Shown: positions 12,100 to 24,239 of the stretch, in pieces
Layout: the number at the start of each line of letters is the position of its first letter
How positions within the stretch are numbered: the stretch's first letter is position 1
Assembly: GCA_947683625.1 (NCBI GenBank)
Contig: CANTUR010000605.1
Location: 762,501 to 826,500 of the forward strand
DNA: 64,000 bases
Origin: Mallotus nudiflorus
Taxonomy: Eukaryota > Streptophyta > Magnoliopsida > Malpighiales > Euphorbiaceae
Direction: 5' to 3'
The notes under the pieces: generated by a model
Told to the model about the DNA's origin: nothing
Databases searched by the model: none
The model's input: the letters and a program-made list of their open reading frames with translations, nothing else
Position numbers and translations under genes: made by a program

Positions 12100-12850
12100 G
12101 ATTGGATGCTTAGATTTGAAACATGTTTAGTTCACCCTTATAGGTGATTCATCATTCCCAAAATGATTTGTTGCATTGAGGGAGATTGGAGATCACTTTT
12201 TATCCTTATGAACAATTCTTCGCATTGAGGTAAATAGAGTCAAGGCGATTCATCCTTGTGGGAACTTCGTTACACTAAAGGGAATAGAGAAATGATGATT
12301 CATCGCTATGGTCAATTTGCTATGTTGAGGGGAATAGTAAAATGATGATTCATCCTTGTGGGTTATTCATTATGCCAAGGGGAATAAAGAAATGATGATT
12401 AATCCTTGCAGGCAATTAGTCATACTAAAAAGAATTATAAAATGTTTATTCATCGCTAAGGGCAATTTGTTATGCTAAAGGGAATAAAGAAATTATGATT
12501 TATCCTTGCAGGTGATTTGTTGTGCTGAGGGGAACAAAAAAATTATGATTCATCCCTACGAGCGATTCATCATGCTGAGGGGAATAAAGAACTCCTCTTG
12601 GTGCCAGAGGCCTGTAGTATTTAAGGACTTCTCTTAGGTGGCTCATCACTATGATGGGCCTATTATATTTAAGGACTCCTCTTTGGCGGTTTGTCACTCT
12701 GAGGGGTTTGCTATATTTGACTCCTCTCAAACAATTCATCACTTTAACGGGCCTATTGCTTGGGAACTCCATTTAGGCAATTTATTACTTTAAGGGGTTT
12801 GTCATACTTTAAGGACTCCTCTCGAGTGATTTGTCAGTCTAAGGGGTCTA
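12100..12850. repeat. 50-bp minisatellite array in element X
   Basis: From about 12150 to 12600 the unit (GATGATTCATCCTTGTGGG..., then ...AGGGGAATAAAGAAAT) recurs at exactly 50-bp spacing: the ATT before each CATC/AATC block ends at 12300, 12350, 12400, 12450, 12500 and 12550. A related unit with AAGGACTCCTCT and GAGGGG follows to about 12850 with looser spacing. Arrays like this are common between coding region and 3' LTR in plant Tat-type elements. Confidence 0.8.
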
Positions 12851-13089
12851 TTATGTTGAGAGTTATATGATAAATGGCATCGTGCCTTCTTTTCATTGCC
12901 TCTCATTAATTTTGCTTATTACAAACATAACATTTTAGGCAAGGGAAATATAAAAACATAAGTATAGTGTTCCTACCTTTACTGGTGATGCTTTTTTAAA
13001 TTTAATGTGTTCCATGTTCTGGGCATAAGTTTGCCATTTCCTAGAGCTTAAACCCGTTTCCCCTTGATAAGTTATACCACGCTAAATCG
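12851..13089. other. Spacer between minisatellite arrays of element X
   Basis: Unique-looking sequence without recognisable coding potential. Confidence 0.4.
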
Positions 13090-14290
13090 AAAAATCATAA
13101 TAAAAATATCAACTCCTCCCAAGGTGGTTCACACCACATCAAATAGGATAAACACAATAACTAAGAAGTTCATCTTGAAACTATTTGTATAATGCCAAGT
13201 GAGGAAATCACGATAACCAAGCGAGTTTGTCCTGAAATGATTCATACCACACCAAATGAGAGAAAATCAAAATCAAGACCACATCTCAAAGTAGTTCTCA
13301 CCACATTGAATGGGGAAATCATGATAACCAAAAGAGATTTTCCTTGAGGTGGTTCGTACTATGCCAATGAGAGAAAATCAAAACCGAGATCACATCCCCA
13401 GTCGGTTCACACCTTAGCAAATAGGGAAATCATGATAATTAAAAGAGTTTTCCCTGAGGAGTTTCATACCATGCCAAACAAGAGAAAATTAAAACCAAAA
13501 TCACATTGCAAGGTGATTTGTATTACTCCGAATCAAGAAATTATGATAACCAAGAGAGTTTTCCCTGAGATGTTTCATACCACTCTAAACGAGAAAATCA
13601 TAATCAAGAATAGTTCATCCTAAGGCGTTTCCTACCCAATCGTATGGGGAATCATAATAAGCCAAAGAATTTATAATAATTAAGAGAAATTATAATAACT
13701 AAGAGGATTCATCCCGAGGTGGTTTATACTATATCGAATTAGGGAAAATCACTATGAGAAATCATAACTAAGAGGGTTCATCCAAAGGCAGTTTGTACCA
13801 CATCAGACAGGGAATCACTAACCAAGAGATCATAATAATCAAGAGTTCATCCTAAGGCAGTTCATACCATGCCACATGGGGAATTGTCAACCAATGGATC
13901 ATAATAACCAAGAGTTCATCCCGAGGCACATGGGGAATTGCCAACTAAGAGATCATAATAACCAAGAGTTCACCCTTAAGGCAATTCATACCATACATAT
14001 GGTAAGGAATTGCCAATCAAGAGATTATAATAACCAAGAGTTTATCTTGAGTAGTTTGTACCATGCCATACTAAGAATCGCCAACTAAGAGATCACAATA
14101 ACCAAAAGTTTATCTTGAGGTGATTCATACCATGCCACATGGGGAATCACCAATAAAAGATCACAATAACCAAAAGTTTATCCCGAGGTAGTTCATACCA
14201 TGGCACATAGGGAATCACCAACTAAAAGAAATCATAATAACCAAGACTTCATCCCGAGGCAGTTTGTACTATGCCATACGAGGAAACCTT
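13090..14290. repeat. Second minisatellite array in element X, about 60-70 bp units
   Basis: The unit reads roughly GAGTTCATCCCGAGGCAGTT, CATACCATGCCACATGGGGAA, TCACCAACTAAGAGATCATAA, TAACCAA. Unit length varies because of indels (68 bp between 14106 and 14174). About 17 copies fit in the interval, the most regular at 13600-14290. Frames open in this array are by-products of the repeat. Confidence 0.75.
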
Positions 14291-14953
14291 TAGAAAATTC
14301 ATCATGAGCTTATCAAATTATATTGAATGACAAGGTACCATATAACTAGAAGAAGGATGATTTTCCCTATTTAGGAAACATAAACTTACGTGAGTACTTA
14401 CAATATCCCCTTGTAGTTTGCCACCTCGAGGGTATACATAATTAAAATATGATTTCATCTCATGGGGTTTTCCCTTTTTAGACTTATGTGACCAACTTAA
14501 AAGATATACATAAGTTTATAGAAAAAATTGGACAAACCAAAGGAAGATAAATGAACTCAGAAATGAAAATATACTGAAACATGCATGCAAATTGACCTAT
14601 ACATATATAGTGCCTATTGTTCTCCTTTATCAGCAAATGAAATGTGTCATTATTAACTTGTGGATCTCACATATTTTGGTAACATGCATTGACTTGTAAT
14701 TAATTATGAATTAGCCAAACTATAACAATGATATGCCATGTAATTAGACCATGTTAGTTCATCACTTTTCTTTTCAATAAGGTTTGAAAAAATATGAGTA
14801 ATAAGGGAACTAAACACTTGAGCAATCATCAATAATTCATAATTTATAGAGCTATTCTCATGCTTTGAGGAGAATTGAGTAGAAAATTGATTATTTTATA
14901 CTTGGTTTAGTCGAAGTACCTAAATATACTTGCCTCTGATTTGACAATAATGA
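14291..14953. other. Unassigned interior of element X
   Basis: Non-coding sequence between the arrays; nothing recognised. Confidence 0.4.
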
Positions 14954-15045
14954 TATCCTTTGGTTCGCACTAGTTTTGAAATACGATGGTATCCCTTTGT
15001 TTGCACTAGTTTTGAGATACGGTGGTATCCCTTGGTTTGCACTGG
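14954..15045. repeat. 36-bp tandem repeat, about 2.5 copies
   Basis: TATCCTTTGGTTCGCACTAG and its variants start at 14954, 14990 and 15026, exactly 36 bp apart. The array ends just before the inverted LTR at 15063. Confidence 0.75.
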
Positions 15046-15062
15046 TGATAAGACATAGGGGT

Positions 15063-16871
15063 TGTAGATAATGGGGTTTAGTGCGTATCTAAGATTTTAG
15101 TAATCGTGACATTGCTTGAGCTTAGGGATCTAGAGAACACACTATGATATTATAAAGACATAGTGTGGAGATGATAGAGTCACCACCCAAGGTAATAATT
15201 GGGAAAAATCAAAGGTGGTGGTAATTCAATTCTCTAAAAGAAAGTTAGCACCACAACCAAGAATTCTGAATACGAAATATTGAATTCTCTTAGTCTTGTG
15301 TTCATTTAGAATTACCTTATTAATTATTAAATTATTCTCTATTTATATACAATTTCATTTAAACCCCAATTTAACATACATCTAACTCTAAGGCAACTAG
15401 TCATGAAAGAGCACACAAACAATGCATTCACATAGGTCACAACGTCCCTAAATTTGTCTAAGTTGCTTAACCTTTAATTAAAGTTAGCTAAATCTAGGTA
15501 TTTTTACAAAGTGAAATGGAAAACTAAAGGTGGGCCCACATTTTAATTAAATTAGTGAACCTAAGTCTACCATTTTTAATTATAAAGACAATTGTCCTAA
15601 ATCTACTAATTTTATGGAAATGAGTTGGATGAATTTAGTGGGCCTAGTTCAAATTAATTTTAAATTAAATAAAGTGATCCTGAATCTATTTATTTTAAAA
15701 ATGATAAATTAATGGGTTGAGCTATGTCTTTGTTGATTTTGCTTAAGCTAAAGTGAGCCTATGTCCAAGTTAACCTTGATGGGCCTAAATTGATTTTAAT
15801 AATTAATTAAACCTAAATAAATTTTAAATAGACCTAAATAGTGAGTTAAATCCTAATTGTGGGCTGGGGGCCTAAAAAGATAAAAATAGTAAAATAAATC
15901 CCAAAACAAGCAAACAACAAACAAACAATTTAATAATTACACTATGATTTCTAACCCTAATTTTAATTACATTCAGCCCAAAATTAATCTAAATCCACCA
16001 TTGATTTTAATTAGGATTTTACCAAGTGGACCAAATTTATTGGTCATTTTTAAAATACAGAAACTTAAATGATGTCACTATTTTTTTCGCTATTGGGGTT
16101 ATTACACTATACATGAACTAAAACTAAAAATTAAATACAAACTTAACAAATCAAAACAAATGAACATAGTACATGAGAAAAACACACACAGAATAATAAT
16201 AATAATAAAATTTACATGAAATAACTACATGTCTAAATTCATGGCATTGCATTGACCTTCAATAAATTTTTGTCTAATCACATCTCCACCATATTACTCA
16301 TCACCATAGCCAAAACACAGGAAAAAAAAAAGAAAAAATTATTAGAAAAGAATAAATAAAGAAAATAAAATTAAAAAAAATTAAAACAAAGAAATAAAAT
16401 AAAAACAAAAGAGAGAGATGTGATGCAGATGCCATTTGATTACTCCTCAGAGTGTGATTTAATCACCGTTTAGAATATAATTGATAGAATTTCTTATCTC
16501 ATTTCAAGGTTCATTGTGTTTTTTTTTAAAGAACGTAAAAGAAATTTTTTCATCAAAGTTTTCTATGTGTTTTTTAAAAGTCTCTTTATGATCTTTTTGT
16601 GTAAATGCTTCCTCCTTTTCATTTTTTGAAACCTTCCTTCCCCTTTTAACTTGAAATCTCCCATAGGTTGTTAACAAGAAAGGATAATTTTCTTTATAAT
16701 TATCTCCAAAAATCACAGGATAAAATACTTATTCATCCTAAAAAAATGACATGATAAATGTAAAATTATCAATAAAATTACATTTATCTTCTCTTTTTTA
16801 TTCTTTAATTACTTTCTGGCCATTGATAATTTAAAGAAATGATAAAAATAAAAAATAAAAAATGGGTGTCA
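15063..16871 (-). repeat. Inverted Tat-type LTR (probable solo LTR)
   Basis: On the minus strand the sequence starts TGACACCCATTTTTT at 16871 and ends ACTAAACCCCATTATCTACA at 15063. The last 150 bases resemble the end of the large Tat element's 3' LTR: both have GGGTGGYGACTC and end in CGC(A/G)CTAAACCC. About 1.8 kb; no internal element sequence is attached, so it is probably a solo LTR of a related family. The 5-bp flanks (GGGGT and GAGAT) do not match, so a TSD is not shown and the right end is uncertain. The body contains no gene. Confidence 0.5.
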
Positions 16872-17549
16872 GAGATCGGTCTGAGGTGTGTAATTCTAAT
16901 AAAAAATGTTGAATTCCGATCGAGATTCCATATTTTCAATTGAAAATGTGTAATTTCGATTGTAATTATATATTGTCAATCAATAATATGCAATTTTGAT
17001 TGGAATTACATAATTTTGATCGGGAATTCATAATCTAGCCCCTATTTTCAACTTTTTTTTAAATTTCAAATTGATCCATAGAAGAAATAAAATTTTTTGC
17101 AATTAAGTCCTTTCAAACTTTATAATTTAGCCCTAAAATTCAGAATTCGAAATTCTAAAGATATATTTATGACAAATTGTCATCATCATATCTTTTATCG
17201 CATTTGCATATCGATGCATCATGAAATTAGGATTTTACATGAGTATACTTTGGTTTATCTGTTGTTAGGTTGATTAAATAGGTTTGCCTACACACACTAA
17301 GTTTGCATGGACTTTCTTTCCATTTTTTCATATATGAACTTATTGCAACATCAAAAATCACATGATAGATTATGCATCCTTATATAGTGGTGATATCTTG
17401 GGGTTTTCTTTAAAGATTCTTATTGGAGTGGTTTCTTATATGCATTCTCTGGCTACTTTTGACCTCCAACAAGGGTAGTTGGAAGTGTTTTGGCATTTCC
17501 TTATTCTTCTCTCTTTAGCGGTGATGTATGTTCACACTCATTACACCAA
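16872..17549. other. Right interior of element X
   Basis: At 16890-17040 short imperfect repeats of the type AATTCCGATCGAGATTCC / AATTTCGATTGTAATTA recur. The rest, up to the right LTR at 17550, is non-coding. If X runs leftward this segment would be its leader, next to the primer-binding site, but no clear tRNA match is seen. Confidence 0.4.
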
Positions 17550-18078
17550 TGATGTTGTCGATCTATTCTCTAGGTGGTTGAAGAACTTGTAAAACAAATT
17601 CAGTTAGAGGCACACCGAGCGGGGTCCCTATGAATTGACTCCAACGATCAGGTTAGGAAGAGCACTAGAGAGAAATGAGAGAAAATGAAATAGTAAGTGG
17701 GTTCACTTAAGGTATACCTATTATACCTTCCTTTATATATAGATTTTCTAGGGTTTTGTATGGGTTGACCTTTGGTTGCCATGTGGAGCTCTTCCTTTGC
17801 TTAGAGACTAGTGCTAATCATGTGGGTCTATTCCTTGGATGGGGACTAGTACTATTCACATGGGTTTGTTCCCTTTGGCATTTCCAACTTAGTATGTAAG
17901 CATGCTCTGCCTTTGTCATCCATGCAAACTTTGTCGAGTTTATAAGCGAATTGTTAGGTTTGTAAGTGATACAGATTGTCAGGTTTGTAAGTGGTACAAA
18001 TCATCAAATTATAGGGTCAGTCCATCTTTACTTTCTCAAGTTATTATGTTGGTTTGTCTTCTGGGTTGAATTAACGTG
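17550..18078 (-). repeat. Right LTR of element X, main part
   Basis: Aligned to 11358-11870 base by base with scattered differences and indels. It is interrupted at 18078/18079 by the Tat element; the remaining end is at 40629-40701. The break falls where the left LTR has AATCGATGCATTTGGG. Confidence 0.8.
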
Positions 18079-19165
18079 TGTAGACACTCGATTCGGTTGA
18101 CCCGTGTTAAGGGATGAATTAAGGATGCTTAGTATGATCGGCTCGTTGTCAAGCCCGATGATGAGAACGTGAAACTTAGACATGAGAATGAAACCTGAAT
18201 GTCTAATGGAAAGTGGACTTGAAAACCCAAAGCCTAAAAAACCCAAAACCCAGCCCAATTATCCAAAATTAGCCCAAGCTCGCTTAGCCCAGCGTAGGCC
18301 TAGGCCAAAAGGACATCACCTCAGTGCAATAAGGCGATTGCCTTATCAAAGAGGCACCCTTCTATGGCAGGCCACTTGCAGCTACAACCATGGTAGCCAA
18401 ATGGTATGGGCCCTAGCCTCGAGACCTGATTCTTGAGTGAGAAAGAGATTTTTGGGGAAGAGAAAAAGGCTATGGAGGCTCATGATGAGCTAGAGGGCTT
18501 AGGGGCATGGGGAAGCTAGGGAATAAAAGAGAAAGAGAGAGAAAGAGGAAGAGGAGGCCATGAAAAAAAAGGGGAAAAATAGAGGGAGAAGCTTTGAAGA
18601 AAAAAATAAAGGGAAGAAAAGAAAAAACGTCCTCAAGGAAGAAAGTGAGATTGAGGCAATGGAAATTCCACCTTTTCCTAAGAGAAAAAGGGAGAAACTT
18701 GTGTCAAAAGTGGAGATCACATCCTAGCAAGGATCACGATTAAAAAATATCTCTGAGGGTCTCTCATTTTGGTAGAAAACTTGCACTCAAACTTAGCATG
18801 TTCTTCATTATGTGTGTTCTTGTTTGTGTGTAACTAAGTCATTAGTATATTTCAAGTATATTTCTAGTTTATCTTGCTTTGAAATCCCACTTTACTAATG
18901 TGATCTTTGAATACCTTTGCATGTGGTTGTATTTTTGATGCTTGTAGAGTGTGTATATGTAGGTATTGTTACTTAAAGTAGAAGTCTAAACATTTGAGAG
19001 TCGAAACTGGTCTGTTGATCATGTGTCGCCTTTCTTGTCAATGAGGCGATCGTCTAATCAATGAGGCGATCACCCTATTGACAGGCCTTTGGGAGGTTTG
19101 TCTCATTTGTTCATGTGCACTGTATGTCCTTTTTTGCCTTAGAAGTACCAGGGGCCTCTGTTGAT
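18079..19165 (+). repeat. 5' LTR of the Tat element, 3' half missing
   Basis: It aligns with 38569-39681 from TGTAGACAC to CCTCTGTTGAT, then the two diverge. The 3' LTR goes on for another 0.94 kb with no counterpart here. No CGCGCTAAACCC end and no primer-binding site are seen, so a deletion removed the LTR end and the adjoining leader. Within the shared part are copies of the GAGGCGATCGCC-type palindrome (about 18325 and 19027-19080). Confidence 0.75.
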
Positions 19166-19887
19166 TATTATTACTCATGACATGTACTAATCTGTGTTGT
19201 TTGACCCTTGAGTGGGGAGACGTATATGGATGTATATTGTTATGGGAACCCAATCCCTTTTACCTAAAACTTAAGCCCATGTAAATGACCTAGCAATTAT
19301 CCTTAGGAATTTTCCCACATGCATGCGTATTATGCCATATAATGGACCCCTAAAATAAATCTCGTGCCCATCAATAAGCAATCTAAAGTAAAATGGGCCC
19401 TCGTGTCCAACCAAAGCCCATTATAAACAAACTAGTCAATAAGGGCCTCTTATGCCTATTCGTGACCCATTTCAAGTGGACCTTGACAAGTGAGTTTATG
19501 GTGCTAAGGATTTTTGCTTGTAGAAAATGGACTCGGGCTTTATTTAAAGGACCCATTACTTATCTGAATCATTTTGAGAGTTTTCTTGCATACGTCAGTT
19601 TTGTTATCCCCGTTGATAATTAAAACCTAGACAAAAAATCCTAGGACAAGACACTCGCCATTAAATATGTGTGTAGGAGAAATAAGGGCGGAAGTTTGCA
19701 TGTTTAAGCTGCATGTTTTGATCTTGTATATCTTTTTGTGTGTTACCTTTTGTTTCAGACTTACATATCATGCATACATGTCATGCATCATTCTAACCAA
19801 CTATTTTGCAGCACTATAGATCCTTCAAGCTCAGCAGGGTGGGTCTGAGCTAGTTCAGGTCATTTGGTCAGGAATTCAGAAATAGGA
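19166..19887 (+). other. Leader remnant of the Tat element
   Basis: Non-coding sequence between the LTR break and the gag start. It includes a pyrimidine-rich stretch ending TTTTGCAG near 19813 that could be a splice acceptor, as leader introns are known in Tat/Ogre elements; here this is only a possibility. Confidence 0.4.
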
Positions 19888-20013
19888 ATGGCAGGAGGGT
19901 TCGATCCAAAAGCATTTGGGGCACAGTTGAAAGAGGAAGTAATAGCAGAAACTCGAGCTATGATGAAAGAAATGATAGGGGAAATGACTATGCTCATCAG
20001 AGAGAGTTAGTCA
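19888..20013 (+). pseudogene. Tat gag, N-terminal piece (interrupted by copia)
   Basis: ATG at 19888 opens a frame beginning MAGGFDPKAFGAQLKEEV and is rich in Met, Glu and Lys, as at the start of Tat gag. It meets TAG at 20008-20010 inside the target site. The copia element begins at 20014; the same frame resumes at 27806 after the second copy of AGTCA. The start is chosen because it is the only ATG of the frame. Confidence 0.65.
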
Positions 20014-21526
20014 TATTGGGTTTTGTGATACAAACGCAGCAGAAAAATTAAAAATTTATCACATTCCCATACCTGGATCCATGTAATTTGACTACTTGAT
20101 TAAATCTAGGGTTTCAAGAATCTCACCAAGTTGCAGAAGAGGCATGATTTTCTGGAAGGATAAGAGGAGGTTCACATTGGTGACACCTTACCTCGAGCTT
20201 TTTGCTTTGGTTGTTCGGATCTAGATGTCTCCAAAAGGATGCGTCCTCTATAGGTATCCACACAAATAGCCCTTCACAAAAATTAATTGGAGTGTGTTCT
20301 AGCAACGTTCTTGATTGTCTCACAAATCAATAACAAAAGAAAAACTTTGTGTTTGTTTTCTAAGAAGAGATAAAACCGTTTTGGAGGTAGGAAAAACAAG
20401 TGACTCCAAATTAGGGTTTCACCTACCAATGACCTTTTGGTAATTTCCCATTCATTATATTCTTATTTTGTTTTAAAAAAAATCAAAAATAATATCTTAT
20501 TTATTTATTTAAAATAACATTTATCTTAAATAAATAAACAAATAAATAAATAAATAAAACACTTTAAATATTTATTTCCATAGAGTTTATTTTAGGTTTA
20601 TTAAACCCATAATCATTTTGGGCTTATTCTAAGTGTGTGACCCTGTAGGTTCACATAACATTGGCAGTGGGCCTAAATCTCTATTTAGGCCTACAAGTCA
20701 TAAGTGACCTCTAGCAAGACATTATGACTACCCAAGTCATGTGAAGTCAATAATACGACATAACCTATTTATAGTGAATTTTATCGTCCCTTTATCACAT
20801 GATATCTTAATTGAACATAAGGCATAGAATGTCATCCTTATATAGTTCAATATTATGATTTGATTCCAAGTAGACTGAAAATGATAACTCTTTATTAATT
20901 CATTTCAGCATGGCCATGCATTTTCCTTCAGTCTATCTCATCAAGGGGCCCATAGATATCTTTCTCATATTAATGAGGGATAAATTCCTTTTGAATCACT
21001 CACATTCCTCACATAACTAATTTCATATCCAACAACATCCTATTTAATTATCCGATTAAAGACAATGTTAGAATGTGTCAAAACATAAAATAGCTATGTA
21101 GAAATCCATGATGATTTCAAAGTCAAAGGACTGAATAAAATTACTGTGATGAGAAATACTTATGACAATAATCTATGCAGTGCTCTCATAGTAGGTCAAT
21201 TTAGTACATGATCTCTCATCATGTACCTGTGAGTTGATTTAATATCTCATATTCATGATTAGTAAAACATAACCATCAGTCAACATCATACTGGCCTTAA
21301 TACTTTAATATTTATATAATGAATAAATGGCTAACAATAATTTGAATAGAACTATTATTTTAATCTAAGGGTTTTACTATCAAGTCACATACTTGATGGC
21401 CTTAGTAAGAATTAACCATTCATATAATTATCATAAAATCAAATGATAATGAAATACCTCTTTATTAATAAAATAAGAAAGTTAATACATAATCACAAAT
21501 GATTGACCTAGTGCATATCACTAACA
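20014..21526 (-). repeat. Left (3') LTR of the copia element
   Basis: 1513 bp. On the minus strand it starts TGTTAGTGATATGCAC and ends ACAAAACCCAATA (expected ...CCAACA). It contains an AAAT-type microsatellite at about 20525-20560. The open frame at 20123-20323 has a counterpart at 26363-26563 in the other LTR and is not a gene. Confidence 0.9.
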
Positions 21527-21541
21527 ATCTCCCACTTGCAC
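21527..21541 (-). promoter_or_regulatory. Polypurine tract of the copia element
   Basis: On the minus strand the sequence GCAAGTGGGAGAT lies directly against the TGTTAG start of the 3' LTR, the usual plus-strand primer of this copia group. Confidence 0.85.
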
Positions 21542-22735
21542 TAGGCCCAATCAACATCGTATCGAATACCCATGGACCTAGTATGACTCTCTTGTTTAGG
21601 CTGTGGAAGAGGCTTAGTCAGTGGATCAGTAACATTATCATTTGTAGGTACTCTGCATATCTTGATGTCTCCTCTCTCAATGATTTCTTGAATGAGATGA
21701 TAACGCCTGAATATGTGTTTGAATCTCTGATGTGATCTGGGCTCCTTAGCTTGGGCTATAGCTCCATTATTGTCATAATACAAGTTCACTAGATTTGATA
21801 TACTAGGAACAACACCTAGTCCATTTATGAACTTCTTGATCCAAACAGCCTCCTTAGCTGCTTCTGAGGCAGTTATGTACTAAGCTTCTGTTGTAGAATC
21901 AGCAACAGTGTCTTACTTGGAACTCCACCAGCTCACTACACCTCCATTCAAACAAAACACATATCCTGACTATGATCGAAAGTCATCCTTGTCAGTTTGG
22001 AAGCTAGAATCTGTGTAACCATTTACAACTACCTCATATTCCTGACCACCATACAGTAAAAATGCATCCTTAGTTCTTCTCAAGTATTTAAGGATATTTT
22101 TAACTGCTGTCTAGTGACTTTCACTTAGGTTTGACCGGTATCTTGCTCATTGTGCTTAAGGCATATGAAATATCAGGTTGAGTACACAACATTTCATACA
22201 TGATAGATCCAATAACAAAAGCATATGGAATATTACTTATGCGGTCTCGCTCATCTTGTGTCATAGGACACTAAGTCTTACTAAGACTAATGCCATGCGA
22301 CATTAGCAAGAATCCTCTCTTGGAATCTTGCATATTAAACCTATTCAATACCTTATCAATATAAATTCTTTGACTTAGGCCAATAAGCCTTTTAGATCTA
22401 TCTCTATAGATCTTGATGCCTAATATATAAGCAGTTTTACCTAAGTCTTTCATTAAGAAAAAATTCCCTAACCATGATTTAACATTTTGTAAAATAGGGA
22501 TATCATTTCCAATGAGTAGTATGTCATCCGCATACAACACTAAAAACACAATAGCACTCCCACTAACTTTCTTGTATACACAAGGTTCATCCTCATTTTT
22601 AATAAAGCCAAATTCTTTTACTACTTCATCAAAATGAAGATTCCAACTCTAAGATGCTTGCTTCAATCCAAAAATGCTTCAATCCAAAAATGGATCTTTG
22701 AAGCTTGCATACGTTTCCAGAATTCTCAGGACTGA
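21541..22735 (-). pseudogene. copia reverse transcriptase (C-terminal half) and RNase H
   Basis: Homology begins with VCKLQRSIFGLKQAS just after the internal deletion, followed by the catalytic LYADDILLIGND (Y-x-D-D intact). RNase H follows: first Asp in YTDSSF, late conserved block YYDNNGAIAQAKEPRSHQR and the closing segment near VTDPLTKPLP. A 15-bp direct duplication at 22660-22692 breaks the frame; stops occur through the RNase H. The part of RT before the palm is absent. The gene would convert element RNA to cDNA. Confidence 0.85.
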
Positions 22736-22744
22736 CAAAACGCT

Positions 22745-23578
22745 CTAGTTGTTACTTAAAGTAGTAACTCTTCCAATAAAAGGTGTTTTATTAATTTTTC
22801 CAAGTAAACAAGATTCACATATATCAAATGATTCATAATCAAATGAATTTAAAAGCCCATTTTGGTGTAACTTTGAAATGCATTTCTCATTTAAATGGCC
22901 TAAATGACAATGCCAGAGATAGGTCAAGTTTAAATCATTAGATTTAGACTTCTTTATATCTATGTTATAGATTGGCATTTCATTAGTGTCTTTAGCATAT
23001 AAAACATAAAGTCCACTAGTGCATGGAGCATATCCATAGAAAATTTTATCATGATAAATATTGCATTTATTATTCTTAATAATAAATTCAAACCCTTTCT
23101 TGTCCAAATAAGAAACAAAAATAATATTCCTACGTATAGTAGGTATATAATAACAATTTTCTAAAGATAAAACAAGTCCACTAGGTAAAGGTAACTCATA
23201 AGTTCCTACAGTTAAAGCAGTAACTCTTGCTCCATTGCCAACTCGTAGGTACACTTCACCTCTTGTCAATAATCTACTCCTTTTTAGACCCTGCACATTT
23301 GTACAAATGTGAGATCCTGATCCAGTATCTAATACCTAAGAATCAGAATCAGAAGCAGATAAATTTAATTCTATAACATGAATACCTGAAGAGGTAGTCT
23401 CACTACTCTTTTTCTTCTTCAGATCATCCAAATAGAGCTTGCAATTTCTTTTCCAGTGGCCTGGCTCATTACAAAAAAAGCAAATTCCTTCCTTTGTTCT
23501 CGGTTCAGCTTTGGATTTGGGCTTGGGCTTTGGCTGGCTTCTAAAATCCTTTAAAGACCTTGCCCTTGCCCTTTCCAA
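22745..23578 (-). pseudogene. copia zinc knuckle, aspartic protease and GAG_pre-integrase domain
   Basis: From the 5' side: a CCHC knuckle CFFCNEPGHWKRNC, the protease active site VLDTGSGSHI (one stop just before it), a long protease body around LRVGNGARVTALTVGTYEL, and GAG_pre-integrase LWHCHLGHLNEKCISKLHQN ending in CESCLLGK. After a few more residues the frame stops at 22745 and joins mid-RT sequence. The whole catalytic integrase core is therefore missing. The domains are otherwise well kept. Confidence 0.88.
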
Positions 23579-24233
23579 CCCTTTTCATCCCCTTTCCCTT
23601 ATTAACCATGAGAACATCCTTGATGTTACTCTTGATGTTCTTTTTAGTAGTTTTCAGCATCCCATGCAACTCTAAAATAGTCTTCTCCATACTATGCATA
23701 TTGCAATTAATAACGAAGCTATCATAAGCTTCAAGCAAAGATTGGAATAATATCCATATCTAGTTCTTGTTCAATCTTGAGACCAAGCTTGTCTAAGTGA
23801 TCAAGATGACCCTTCATCTTGAGAACATGAGGACTGATAGAGCCACCAGTAGTTAGCTTGCAGGAAAGCAATGCCCTGATGTATTGAACCTTTCAATTCT
23901 AGCTTTCTCTTGGAACATTTCCTTGAGATGGCCTATCATAGGATAAGCCTCCATTTCCATTAGCTGCTTTTGTAGCTCAGACTCCATACATCTAAGCATA
24001 ACACAAGTGACATCAATAGAATCATTAAGATGCTTGTTATAAGCATCCCTTTATGCTCTAGGAGCATTGGCAGTTGGTTCCTCAAGGATGGGTTGATCAA
24101 GGATGTATTCCTTTCTCTCATGCCTAAGAACAATTCTTAGGTTTTTGTACCAGTCAAGAAAGTTAGTCCCGTTGAGCTTATCCTTCTTAAGGATCGATTG
24201 TACTGACATGGTAGGTGTAGTGTTTGAAGTCAT
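23540..24233 (-). pseudogene. copia gag (UBN2-type) remnant
   Basis: Start MTSNTTPTMSVQSILKKDKL is at 24233, a typical first block of copia gag, followed by LNGTNFLDWYKNLRIVLRHE. It continues through a stop at 24051 and one or more frameshifts to a Lys/Gly-rich linker (23541-23738) before the zinc knuckle. The ATG is chosen because it starts the conserved N-terminal block and sits right after the leader. Confidence 0.8.
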
Positions 24234-24239
24234 TATCTA

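Noticed and set aside
12100..14290. CRISPR-like array
   Set aside because: Repeats and intervening sequence are both repetitive, units drift in length, and the DNA is a eukaryotic transposon; it is a minisatellite.
18182..18720. Open frames in the Tat LTR on both strands, with counterparts near 39022-39341
   Set aside because: They sit in purine-rich LTR sequence present twice and have low-complexity composition.
20123..20323. 66-residue frame repeated at 26363-26563
   Set aside because: Both copies are within copia LTRs; the duplication is due to the LTRs, not to a gene family.
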